DNA of 64,000 nucleotides from Eutypa lata (lineage: Eukaryota > Ascomycota > Sordariomycetes > Xylariales > Diatrypaceae): positions 1,550,001 to 1,614,000 of the forward strand of contig JAKULF010000007.1 in the NCBI GenBank assembly GCA_022661535.1. The letters are read 5' to 3'. Below are positions 22,456-33,307 of this stretch, piece after piece. How positions within the stretch are numbered: position 1 is the stretch's first letter; each line of letters starts with the position of its first letter. Made by a program: the position numbers and the translations under genes. Under the pieces are notes generated by a model, which ran no database searches, was not told the DNA's origin, and saw only the letters and a program-made list of their open reading frames with translations.

Positions 22456-24492
22456 TCATTCATAGATCATCCTCTCGAACTTTTCCGCGTCGTAGAACTG
22501 CGGAACGATGGTGTTGCCGGCGAAGACGCGGCCGTCGAGAGCGTTAACTGCCTGTTTTTATTTAGGGTGCCATGTCAGTTTGCCAGTTTTCCCCTTCGTT
22601 TTTTTTTTCTTCTCTTCTTGAATCCAACACATCATCTCGACACGTGAATAAGATGAGGAGCTAGTAGGCGGAAGCGAGAAAGAGATAGAAGGGGTATGAA
22701 TGTATATGTGTAAAATGAACAGACATATAAGAAGGAAAGGAAATTTGAAGGAAAGATAGGGAGGGGGCTTACCCGCAAAGCAGACACCTGATCCGTGAAC
22801 TGGATGTAGACCCTCCGGCCCTCGACGTCGATCTTGAGCCTCTCGACCCGCCCATATTTATCGCCGCATTCCTCGCCGATCTCCTGCGCGAGCCCCGCCT
22901 CCATCTCGACCTGGAGGTCCGGCATGCCGTCGAGCATATCTCGCAGGACGATCACGTTGCTCATGGGGCCGAACTTGCCCACGTCTTCTCCCGCCCCTTC
23001 TTGCGTATCTTTCGAACCTCCTCCCCCTCCTGTCTTAGAAGCGATGATGCGTCCTCGTCCCCCCGGCCCCGCCCAACCGCCCCCTTCCGCATCCGCCTTC
23101 TTCTTGCGCTTCTCGACCTGCACGCGCAGCGGTTGCAGAATCCCGCTCGAGTCGGCGCCTAGACCTTGGCCCTTCGACCACCCATACTTGGACATCAGAC
23201 GCGCTGCGAAGCCCTTCTGCCCAGGCCGGTTGGTGCGCCGCTGTTCCTCTTCCTCTTCTGCTGCTGCTGCTGCTGCTCCTTGTTGCTCTTCGGTTGCTTC
23301 GGGCGGCGTGTAGGCGTCTTCGTCCATGGGGTCTACTACCGCTGGGGGTTCTTCGGGCGCCATGTAGCGTACTGGTGCTCGGGATATGGTTGCGGGCTCT
23401 GCTGTTTCTTGGGGAGGAGGTGGAGGTGGAGGCGGAGGCGGGGGTGGGACGGAAGAGTAGGAGGTATAGTCGGGAGCGAACTGTCCTACTACTGGCGGCG
23501 GTGGAGGTGGAGGTTGCGGAGGAGTTGGTGATTGTGGAGGCGGAGGAGCGTGTAGACCTTGCGATATAGCTAGACGTCGCGCGTATGCATCGTCGCCCGT
23601 CTTGTGATCGGGGACCGAGGCTCGCGGGGGCGACATAGGCGGCGGCGCGAAGGAATACGAGTCTGGGGGTGCGAACTGGTCTGTTGAAAGAAACACACAA
23701 TGTTAGCTACGACAAAAGCTCCGTATGAATGAATTGTACCCGTAGCACGCAAGCAGCAAGCAACAAGCGAATGCGCAACAACTTACTACCCATCATCGGC
23801 CTGGCGTCCTCCTCCTCTTCCTCCTCGCTATCCCAGCTGTCCTGCCTGTCCGGGCTCCGCTTCCTGTGCTTGTACAGCAGCGCCTTCCACTCCTGCACCT
23901 CGCGGATCTTCTCGTCGCTGCGCAGGTACTCGTCCACGTTGGTCGGCCGCGACGGGTCGTAGATCTCGTCCCAGTCCGTCTCGGCCGGCATCTCCTGCCT
24001 ATTATTATTTTTCTTCTTCTTCCGTCGCCCGCCCCGCGCCCGCTTCTCCCCCATCCCGTACATGTACTCATCCTCCTCTGTGGGCGCCCAGTCGGCCAGC
24101 GCGCTCTTGCTCTTGGCCGGTACCGGTACTGGAGGAGCCAAACTACCACCACCACCAGGCGGCGCATTGGTGCCAACACCATTGTCATCACCATTGCCAC
24201 TACCAGGTATCGGCGGTGGTGGCGGTTTAGGGAACCCGACCTTGGGCTTTTGGGTCTTCTGCTGCGGACGGCGGATCTGGATTTGTGGTTGGAAGCGCAG
24301 AGCTGGGTCGGAGGAAGAGGATGACGACTTCTTGGCTGCTTCAGAGTCTTTCATTGCGTCTAGTGCCTCTTGCGACACGACGGGCGCTCGGGATATAGAG
24401 GAGGAGGAGGAGGAGCCTTCTTTGGGGTCGAGGAGGTTCGCGTAGAGCGATAGGCCGGCCCGCGGCGGCGGTGGAGGTGGTTGTGCGGACAT
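22456..24492 (-). CDS. Splicing factor 45 (SPF45/RBM17-like), G-patch and RRM
   Basis: Exons 24492..23787, 23680..22773 and 22551..22456 encode 569 aa. Residues 1-130 are Pro/Ser-rich. Then follow DWAPTEEDEYMYG, a Lys/Arg run, and DWDEIYDPSRPTNVDEYLRSDEK, the conserved N-terminal SPF45 block. After a polyproline and Ala/Glu-rich linker comes the G-patch (GFAARLMSKYGWSKGQGLG). The C-terminal RRM-like UHM domain reads VIVLRDML...VYIQFTDQVSALRAVNALDGRVFAGN and ends with the FYD loop (PQFYDAEKF). The last 31 residues are on the small 3' exon. In other eukaryotes SPF45 binds U2AF/SF3b ligand motifs and controls 3' splice site choice. Intron 1 has two GT donors 3 nt apart, both in frame; I used GTAAGT. 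Confidence 0.92.
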
Positions 24493-25469
24493 GATGTGGT
24501 GGGTTTTCGGTGTTTACTGCTATGGATGAGTGTAGCCGTAACGAAATTTCTCTTATCTATCTATGCCATGAGGCGGCGGGCAGTAGTAACGGCTTCTACC
24601 TAGTAACTCTTATCAAATGAGGGCGAGGCTGAATATTAAGGGTTATAGCCTACCTATGGAGCACTGCTTTGCCTGCGTGCCCAGGTGCTGAACTAACCCG
24701 AATAAAAGTGGGGTCGTACGTAAAGTCAGGGGAGCAAGAGAGCTAGACAGCCGGAAAGCTGAGAGCAGTATCCGCCAGTTAGCGCATTTAGGTATTCTAG
24801 AGTTCATCCCCTCGTGGTGTAATACAGTAGCAGAGTAGTATCAAATTGATTGTGGTTGCATTCACGCCTTCAATCCAGCCTCACTTGGGTAAGTACACAT
24901 TATATTTAAAATGTTCCTGATACACAAGAATCTGGGCGAGCTTACTTATTCAATAATACAATGGTTTCATTGGCTTACGATTTGATGTTACGATGTATGA
25001 AATACCCAACTTATGAAGTAGTTCCTTTTTTTGTTGAAACTCCCAAACATTGAAGAATAGCGTAAATGACGTGCCCGTGTTCGTTCGAGAATGGATCCTC
25101 AGACGTTTTGGCCCTTCAGCCCGTGCCGATGCAAAATGCGGAGATGTCGGGTACGAGTCTCAAGTTATTATTAAGTGGTCTCATTTAAGTCAATGCTAAC
25201 TGATGATTCCTATAATATCCGCGTCGAGCCTCTCATGATCACTCGTCTCCTTGCCCATTAGATTTATTATACATTTGCGAATTTCGATTGTATTAGATCC
25301 TGTTTTGATTTAACTAGATTTCATTATTTCATTATTGACTATATAGTAAACAAACGAACGAACAAAGACATTATTCTCGAGTCTATTGTGTCTTAAATTC
25401 ACTTATTGTCTTAAAACTAGCCTCAAGTAATAGAATTCCCACCCGCCAATCGTTCTCCGGTTAGAAAGA
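24493..25469. promoter_or_regulatory. Divergent promoter of SPF45 and the CoA ligase
   Basis: 977 bp between two start codons. The half near the ligase gene is AT-rich and ends in a CCACCCGCCAATCGT segment before the ATG. No TATA box or operator that I can name. Confidence 0.45.
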
Positions 25470-27390
25470 ATGGCAACTCTCCAGAGTGCAATCAATGGCA
25501 ATGCCTCCTCTACCGCCGTCATAATACCCTCGAAACCGAACCCCTTAAACGTCACCTACAAGGACCTCTTATCCGAATGCGCCTCTTTCCAGCGCAAGCT
25601 CGCCGCTCTCGGCCTCGGCCACGGTGCGCCTGTGTCCATCGCCCTTATTAACTCATACGAGTTCGTCGTCTCCTTTCTGGCCACCTCGTGGCAACGCGCC
25701 ATCGCCGCGCCCCTGAACCCGGCCTATAAGCAAGATGAATTCGAGTTCTACATCGACGACGTCAAGTCCGCCATTGTCCTCGTGCCTCGAGGCGCATGGG
25801 ATGCCAATGCCCCTTCCGTCAAGGCTGCTAAGAAGTTCAATGCCGCCGTCGCTGAGTGCTACTGGGATAGCGCCAAGCGCGAAGTCGTGCTTGATGTTAA
25901 GTTCTCCGGCCAATTGAAGGGGAAGGGCGAGGAGAAGGTCTTGAAAGCGCAGCCTGACGATGTCGCGCTGGTATTACACACGAGGTAGGCTATTATTATA
26001 TTTTTATGGATGGGTATACAGAGAGGGATCCATGCTGACCTATATGCTTTCAAAATTCAGTGGCACAACCTCAAGACCGAAAGTCGTATGTATCTCCCCC
26101 AACTCGGAGCATACCTCCTCTCGTATTCTAACGAAAGATATAGGTGCCTTTGACACACCGAAACCTTACACGGACAATGAGTACGTCGATTCGAGGTTGA
26201 AAACCTTCAACTCACCTTATCCCATGCATACATATACAAATCACAGAAGACATGATCTGCTTACACGACCACAGAAAACATCCAAGCAACCTACCAGCTC
26301 ACGCCGCAAGACCGAACGATGCTCGTGATGCCCCTCTTCCACGTGCACGGCCTACTCTGCGCGCTCCTGGCGCCCCTGCACAGCGGCGGCTCCCTCGTGG
26401 TACCGCCCAAGTTCTCCGCGACGGAGTTCTGGGTCGACTTCGCGGCGCACGGGGCGAACTGGTACACGGCGGTCCCGACGATCCACCAGATCCTCCTGCG
26501 ACACCCGGCGCCCGAACCCCTCCCGGCCATACGCTTCATCCGCAGCTGCTCCTCGCCGCTGTCGCCGACGGTCTTCCACCAGCTGGAGGAGACGTTCAAG
26601 GCCCCCGTCCTGGAGGCCTACGCCATGACCGAGGCCGCCCACCAGATGACGTCGAACCCGCTGCCGGCCGTGGGCAAGCGCAAGCCGGGCACCGTGGGCG
26701 TCGGCCAGGGCGTCGAGGTCCGCATCCTCGACGACAGCGGGGCCGAGGTGGCCGACGGCGCCGAGGGCGAGATCTGCATCCGCGGCGAGAACGTGACGGC
26801 GGGCTACCTGAACAACGCGGCGGCCAACGCGACGGCGTTCGCGACGGAGACGAAGACGGGGCAGCAGTTCTTCCGCACGGGCGACCAGGGCCGCAAGGAC
26901 GAGGACGGGTACGTCGTCATCACGGGCCGCATCAAGGAGCTCATCAACAAGGGCGGCGAGAAGATCAGCCCCATCGAGCTCGACAACGCCCTCGCGCGCC
27001 ACCCGGCCGTCGCCGAGGCCGTGAGCTTCGCCGTCCCCGACGAGCTGTACGGCCAGGAGGTCGGTGTCGCCGTGGTGCTGAAGGGCGGCGCGCGCCTGGG
27101 CGAGGACGAGCTCCGGGCGTGGGCTGGGGAGCGGTTGGCTAAGTTTAAGATTCCTAAGAAGGTGAGTTTTTTTTATTATCCCTTGATGACCCTCCTTTTG
27201 TTTTTGTTATCAAACAAGGCAAAGTGTGATGAAAAAAGAAAAGTGTAGTAATGAGTGCGCTAACGATGGGTGAAACGTTGGACAGGTTTACTTCACCGAG
27301 GTTATGCCCAAGACGGCCACGGGCAAGATCCAGAGACGCATTGTGGCGGAGACGATGCAGAAACAGGAGAAGCCCAAGGCCAAGCTGTAG
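25470..27390 (+). CDS. PCS60: Peroxisomal AMP-forming acyl/oxalyl-CoA ligase, Pcs60/Fat2 type
   Basis: Five exons, 25470..25984, 26061..26085, 26144..26180, 26275..27161 and 27286..27390, encode 522 aa. The P-loop of the adenylate-forming family is split by intron 1 and reads HTSGTTSRPKVVPLTHRNL at about 171-189. Other core motifs are MPLFHVHGL, YAMTEAAHQMTSNPLP, FFRTGDQGRKDEDGY, VITGRIKELINKGGEKISP and, on the last exon, the acyl-transfer Lys in PKTATGKIQRR. The chain ends PKAKL: AKL is a type-1 peroxisomal targeting signal. Yeast Pcs60 and plant AAE3 activate oxalate with CoA and ATP, so oxalate is the best guess for substrate, not proven. Introns 1-3 crowd into 290 bp, and from about 26340 the coding sequence is markedly GC-rich. 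Confidence 0.94.
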
Positions 27391-28280
27391 AGTTGTAGAG
27401 TCGATCAAGGCAGTTGTAAAAAAAAACACATACCAACCACACCCGCGTATATTGTCCCAGTAGATTCATAAATCACATTAGAAAATAGATCAAATTTGAA
27501 TATATTGATCATCCTATGATACAATTTGCCTCATCCGAGAAGCCTGGGATTCCCCCGTCAAACATAAGACCCATGAAATGCAGAACACGCTTTGAAAACA
27601 TCAGTTTGACTGAACTCCCCCCATAACTATTTGTTTTTCTCCTTCAAAATTTCTGGGTATCTTTTTGACAATGCGCCCCGCTCCCAATAAAAAATAAAAA
27701 ATAATAAATAAAAGTTCGCCGATAATTCAGTAGGCAGGTAATAATGACCGCCCTTCTCGAAGAATGCCCATCCTCGCTTTGGATATGTAACGTAACGCCT
27801 TCCCGTCCCCCCAAAAAGAAACCGCGCAGTTAGGTAGTTGCGTGGAGGATAAGTTGGTGATGTGCGAGACGTATATATATGCGAAATCCTGTAGAGGTAC
27901 ATAATGTAGGGAGCTTTGTAGGTGGGTGCGTACATATAGGTGGGCTGGGTGTTCCCTATTCTCATTAGGCAATCCCAATTTTGAAGCTCACGATAGTTGG
28001 GAACCCCGCAATAAGCGCGGCGGCTCTTTGTAAAAGTAAGAAAACAAGGACCCAGATAATGTATGCAGGGTCTCGTTAACTACTTTTGACTTTTATGTGT
28101 CAAACCCCACGAGAATTGAGAATGCGGGGGTAGATAGTCATTTGCGTGACCTCTTCTTCGTTCTTCGGTATCACTAGTCGATGAGTTGAGATTGCAGCTT
28201 CAATGGCGTAATTAGTTTAGTTTAGTTTGTTTGTTTCGAGCTATAGTTATTGGCTCGATTCAAATCACAGGCAATGGGGC
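27391..28280. other. Intergenic, convergent 3' ends
   Basis: Spacer between the ligase stop (+) and the acidic orphan stop (-). Two overlapping minus-strand frames at 27627-27978 read as Tyr/Arg/Pro noise. No RNA gene seen. Confidence 0.55.
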
Positions 28281-28760
28281 TCAGGTAGCTGCGAATCGGC
28301 AGCCACCACCACCACCGCAAGCCATCTGTTGTTGTTGCTGTTGCTGTTGCCAACATTCGTGGGAACCACCATCTTCGTACTCGTACTCGAAGATCTCATC
28401 ATCGTCCTCCTCGTTCTCGTACAGCTTGCCAGGCGTCACGAGGCGCCGCGGCTCTAGCACGCCCACGATGCTGTGCTGTGCCGCCTCGTTCAGTGACCCG
28501 AACACGGGGATCGGGGTCCCGTCCGTGTCCTGGGGCGCCACGGGCGGCTGGGGCAGCTCGTCTTCGTCCTCGGCTTCTATGGAGGTTAGGCCTGTGGATA
28601 TCGAAGCTAGGTCGTCGTTGTCGTTGTCGTCGTCGTCGTCACTGCTGGTGCTGGTAGATGATGGTGATTGCGATGTGTCGAGCTGCTGCCGCCGCTGCTG
28701 TCGGAGGATGTCCCATCTCTGCGTCTCCTGCTGGATGTGGAGTGCCAGAGGAGAGGCCAT
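28281..28760 (-). CDS. Acidic low-complexity hypothetical protein
   Basis: A single frame of 159 aa opens MASPLALHIQQETQRWDILR, a plausible amphipathic helix, and continues with Gln/Arg, then Ser/Asp runs (DDDDDNDND), a second acidic block (NEEDDDEIFEYEYED), a poly-Gln stretch and a Gly/Cys tail. The middle (GTPIPVFGSLNEAAQHSIVGVLEPRRLVTPGKLYENE) is the only part of normal composition and is the best candidate for a conserved segment. No signal peptide or membrane helix. I recognise no family. The well-behaved start and single long frame support it, but the low complexity limits confidence. Confidence 0.5.
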   Translation of the reverse strand: MASPLALHIQQETQRWDILRQQRRQQLDTSQSPSSTSTSSDDDDDNDNDDLASISTGLTSIEAEDEDELPQPPVAPQDTDGTPIPVFGSLNEAAQHSIVGVLEPRRLVTPGKLYENEEDDDEIFEYEYEDGGSHECWQQQQQQQQMACGGGGGCRFAAT

Positions 28761-29135
28761 GGTTGTGCGAGGCTGGTGGTTACAAAAAAGCGATTGAGGA
28801 TGTATTATGTAGGGGTGTGGCGTGCGCTCACGTCACCAATGATAAGACTGTTTTTGGTGCTGGTAGATGTGGTTCGATTCACTTGTAAGACGTCGTCACT
28901 CTTCGTCTGTATATATGGGGGGCAGGCTGGCAGACAGGCAGGCGGACTATATATAGACGCCGTCGCTTTACGAGGTACGTAGGCAGGTATGGTAGGTCTA
29001 GTGACGAACGCCAATTCTAAGCCAGTTCACTATAACTAGAGGAATGATCTAGAATATCACATGCAAACGAGGTAATAAACTAGCTCTTCAATTCGTATTT
29101 TCAGTCAACAACAAGAAGGTGAGGGTCAGGAGGGA

Positions 29136-29200
29136 GTAGGCTATATGAAGTGAAGAAGGGGGTAGGCTATATGAAGTGAAGAAGGGGGTAGGCTATATGG
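29136..29200 (+). repeat. 26-bp tandem repeat, 2.5 copies
   Basis: The unit begins GTAGGCTATATGAAGTGAAG and has a period of exactly 26 bp (starts at 29136, 29162 and 29188); the third copy breaks off after CTATATG. The first two copies are nearly identical, so the duplication is recent. Confidence 0.85.
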
Positions 29201-29238
29201 TGGGACAAGAGGAAGGAGGGGGACGGCAGACCGCCTGG

Positions 29239-29260
29239 ATATATATATATATATATATAT
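29239..29260. repeat. (AT)11 microsatellite
   Basis: Perfect AT run of about 22 bp, followed by a C-rich patch. Confidence 0.85.
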
Positions 29261-31290
29261 CGAACCCCCCTTACGGTTGGAATGTATATATTTATTTACT
29301 ATATACATATGTATGATACCATGCTAGTCAGGTATAAACGTGGGAGGTTTGGCTGGATGGAGCTTGTGTTCCTCAGGTATGTATCATCAAGGGTGTACAT
29401 GCCCAGATAGGTTATGATATAATACGTCGATGTAAGCAATGATCGCCCGAGGGTCCCCTGGCAAAGCTGGGTATATTGTCTCTTAAGCTTTCCCACCCAC
29501 GCCAAGCTTCGCTCAGCTACATATGTTATTAAAGCTCCAAAAAAACAGAGGCACATACACGCACGCACTTGGGCGTCTTCTCCGCCCGGTCGCCGTAGCT
29601 GGCCGCGCGCTCCGATCCTATCTGTATAATGCCGCAATGACACAGCATTTATGTATGCGTGGCGGGAAGAATTGTCATACATAGTAGGTAGGTACATGCA
29701 TGCTATGTAGGTAGTGGCCTGCGGGCAGCCTGCATGCGTTCCCTCGGAACCAAGGAAGTTTCCAAAGGTCCGCCAACCAGTCCAATTGCAACAGTGAAAT
29801 GGCGGTCATGGGGACCATGACGACACAGAAGGACAAGACTCTGGGCAATTTGGTAGAAGTCGAATGCCGAGCCAAGCACGTGTCATTGCCAAGCCGACAA
29901 TACCCAGCTATGTACGAAGTATGTAGCTTAGCTGCTCTAATCTAATACTCTAATAGTGTCGCCCAGCTGTGCTAACGTTAGGTTCTTATGTAGCGCGCTA
30001 CGTAGGTATTTGTTTCAACTCGCAACGAAGCGAAATGCCGCGAAAACTGAGGACGATCTGTGTCTAAAGTACAGATTTGCGGCTCCCTACGTACATACAA
30101 GATCCAGTATACTTTATATAAATAGTATTTCCTCTGTATGATCTTCGCCCGGCAAACCCATATTCCCCTGGGAGGTACGAAACAGAGCCGCAAATGGGGT
30201 GGGAAAAGGTGACTAGGGAGTTCGTCTATTGGTGAAGCACAAGCTTTCTCTATTTTTGGTTTGAAACCTCAAACGATTCCGAAGATCTACTCTACTCTAC
30301 GGACGGACATATCTCCCTTGGGGAACAAGAGAAGCCAACTAGCTAGACTCTTCGTTTCGTTCGTTTCGTTCGTTCGTCCTCAACGCCGTACTTGCTTGCT
30401 TGCCTCTCGGATTCCGACTTCTAGCCGAAGCTTGGCGAGTGGCGCTGAGCCAGCCAGCTTGCTTCGTTTAGCACCGCCTACCTGTATTAACTGCGTCTAG
30501 TCTGTGCAAATGCAATGAAGACTTTTTTTTTCGTACGTCTGGTGATAATGGTGATGACTCCATGCTTCCCGATGTGATGTCGTAAGAGGAATAAAACGTC
30601 GAGAAGCCCTAAAACAGTGCAAGCCGATTTCGGTCGGCGCCTCACCGGGCTCTCTTGCTACTATCGTAGCTCCGGACAGGCCTTTCTACCGGACCGACTT
30701 CGTCCTCGTCTTTATGCAGTTATACCGCGAAAGCGCGAGCGTTAACTCCATTGAAGTTCCATGAAGAGATATAAAAGAACACGAGGTATTCCTCGATTGA
30801 GTCAGACCGGAGGATCCGCTCTAGAGAAAGATATATATATGTGTGTGTGCACTTGCAGCTTTGTCGATGTTCTCACATGTGAATTGCTCTTAGTGTATCA
30901 TAATCTCCCTCCCTAGGTACTAGGTAGTTACCTATCTACCTACCTATATAAGTATTTAGGTATGTGACGACGCAGGGACTTTTAAATCCCCATCTGTGCT
31001 TTTCCTACATGTCGGTAGCTCTCACGTAGTGATTAGATCGTGCTTATTATTGCGTAGCTGCACCGATCAATTCGCAATGTGGGGTAATTCGTCGTTCATT
31101 GGCTTGGTTCCCCCTCTCCAAAGGGCGCGCACACATAGCCGTAGCTCTCTCCGCATATCAACCGGGAGAGCTGGCCAGCCGCACCCGGACGGTTCCACGA
31201 TACGGCAGATACCCCAATTCGCAATTGATGATCGGGTGACAACTACCGACTTATATTAGTAGTTTCTTAGTAGCTGTGTAAAAGTAGAAT

Positions 31291-31300
31291 TTATATAAAA
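31291..31300 (+). promoter_or_regulatory. TATA-like box of the YCII gene
   Basis: TTATATAAAA, 37-46 bp before the ATG at 31337. If used, the leader would be very short, which bears on the choice between the two possible start codons. Confidence 0.45.
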
Positions 31301-31336
31301 GGCTACCGAGGGTAAACCTCCCCCCCAAATCGTCAA

Positions 31337-32496
31337 ATGGCATCTCGCATCACATCGATCCCTAGATATATTTCTCTCCGCCGTTCATCAGTGACGACAA
31401 CAGCTACCGCTAGAGCTAGATCTCAATTGACCTATTACAATAAAGCGATCCGACAACCCCCCCTTTTCAGAACCATTATGGGTGGCACGCCTACTGTAGC
31501 CCCGCCCTCGGGCAAGTACGAGGTCAGTCAGTCAGTTAAAAGGCACTATCACAATCACCCCTTAAGGTCGGGACGTGATATAGATAACAGATGCATATTC
31601 CAACCTATATATGTTGCATTGTAGCAGCAATGTTCCCGTCATGCCTCTTAAGGAACTATTCAGTGTGTAATTAGTAGCAACTAACTCTCAAGTCATCTTC
31701 CTATACCCAGTGGCTCGTCATAGTCCCGGATAAGCCCGGCCAGCAGCAGAAGAGACTGGAAGTCCGGCCGTACGTTTTGAATACCTCCTACCACTAGACT
31801 GGGATCAGAGCGTAGTGGTTTATATCTCATACGTGTTATATCACATGCAGACAGCACTTCGCGGGCTTGAAGAACTATATCGAGTCCGGGCAGTTCAAGT
31901 CAGGAGGTGAGTCTGTTTGTCTCTCTCATTCGCTCTCTATATATCTATCTATCTTTCACGAGGAAGGAACGCCGCTAAATCGGATATCTGAACCAAAAAA
32001 AGGCGCGCTCCTCAACTCGAAGCCCGAAGACGAAAACGACCCGACCAAGTTCGACTTCTACGGCAGCACGATCACCATCGTCGCCGCGTCCCGGGAGGAG
32101 GTGATCAGCATCCTCTCCAACGACATTTACACCACGAGCGGCGTGTGGGATGTCGAGAAGGTACGTGCATCCTTATATACCTATCCACCTACGTACCTAT
32201 GTAGAGGATGCGGTTAGATACTTGCATAGATAGGTGGTGGAAAGAAAAGAAAAGATTAATAATAAAAACCCTCACTCGGTCCTATCCGCATTTTCTTTGT
32301 TCTGTCTCCGGTTGTGGAGCCCCTTTCCGCTAACGATGTTCTTCGTTTCCGTTCGATCCGAATATAGGCCCAGATTTGGCCGGTAAGTCTTCTTGTTCCT
32401 CCGCCGCTCCCGTGTGGCAAGAATATGTAGTACCCCTAGCTAACCTTTTTTCTCTTTTTATGTCTCAAGGCGAAAATCGCGTTTAGAGATCCTTAA
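31337..32496 (+). CDS. YCII-related domain protein, probably mitochondrial
   Basis: Six exons, 31337..31522, 31711..31769, 31851..31906, 32003..32160, 32368..32382 and 32470..32496, encode 166 aa with all phases matching. Exon 5 is a 15-nt micro-exon (AQIWP). Residues 1-45 are rich in Arg, Ser and Thr with no acidic residue and look like a mitochondrial presequence. The YCII domain follows: KYEWLVIVPDKPG, KRLEVRPQHFAGLKNYIESG, GALLNSKPEDENDPTKFDFYGSTITIVAA, SREEVISILSNDIYTTSGVWDVEKAQIW. YCII proteins have a ferredoxin-like fold with a conserved His-Asp pair; no general substrate is known. A second ATG (MGGTPTVAPPSGKYEW, residue 48) would give a cytosolic form. Confidence 0.9.
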
Positions 32497-33307
32497 GTTA
32501 CGAAGGTGATTATACCTATGATGGGGCTACGGAGCTGAGGACTACCCACCCACCAATACAGAGGTAGATAGTTATATAGTCGCGCGAGCGGCTGATGCCG
32601 AATGGTATAATGCCCGAGAAGGTATCCGTGTTCTGGGGTCTAGATACGTTGAACGGTTCTGTATTGTACAAGAAACCGTAGCTCGTTTTAGACATATGAA
32701 AGCTTTTATACACAATACGAATTTGGTATCATGCCCAGACGATTCAGGCAGCTATAGCTCTGATTACAGGAATCTCGATTCTAGATAAACTACACGAAGA
32801 GACATCCTGTACCGCTTCGTGAGAGAATGGACGCCGTGTCGAATTACATAGAATGACCCCGGTTAGCTCCCGGAAGGGCAGCAAACCGAAGCAGTTGACG
32901 ATGAAACCTCTAATTGGATACGAAATCAGGGCGCGCTCGAATAGGGGTGTAATATAGTTAGGCCTTCACTAACATTATCCTCCTAGGCAGATGTTCGTTA
33001 AAAAATCATATTGCGTAAAACAGTCCGATTCTATTGAGTTGATATGCCCCATAACCTAAAAAATAATAGCAGTCCATCCACTGAAGTAAACCTAGGTATG
33101 CATCCGAATCCCTGTTGTACCCCTTGATCCTCTTCTCGGCAACCACCTACTCCACCCCTTGAACACCATTAAGAATGCGTCGGCGATGCGGAAAGAGAAA
33201 AACCTCAGATATCAACTGTAGACTTGGGGATATGTTGTAATTACGTAGCGCGCTCATGGGCTAGAATTCTAGTCCATTTCATCTTACCCCACCCCCTTTG
33301 TCCTGCA
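32497..33307. other. Intergenic, convergent 3' ends
   Basis: 811 bp between the YCII stop (+) and the DUF2408 stop (-); no protein-like frame, presumably 3' UTRs. Confidence 0.55.

Larger units (their letters stand above)
28761..31336. other. Intergenic, divergent, repeat-rich
   Basis: 2.6 kb between the start of the acidic orphan (-) and the YCII gene (+). Contains a 26-bp tandem repeat at 29136, a TA run at 29239 and many TACCTA/TAGGTA words around 30910-30960. No protein-like frame. Confidence 0.55.

Noticed and set aside
26352..27002. 216-codon minus-strand frame in the CoA ligase gene
   Set aside because: Shadow of the GC-rich main exon; repetitive Arg/Leu/Ala/Val composition.
29136..29200. 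CRISPR-like array
   Set aside because: The units are directly adjacent with no spacers, and the organism is a eukaryote.
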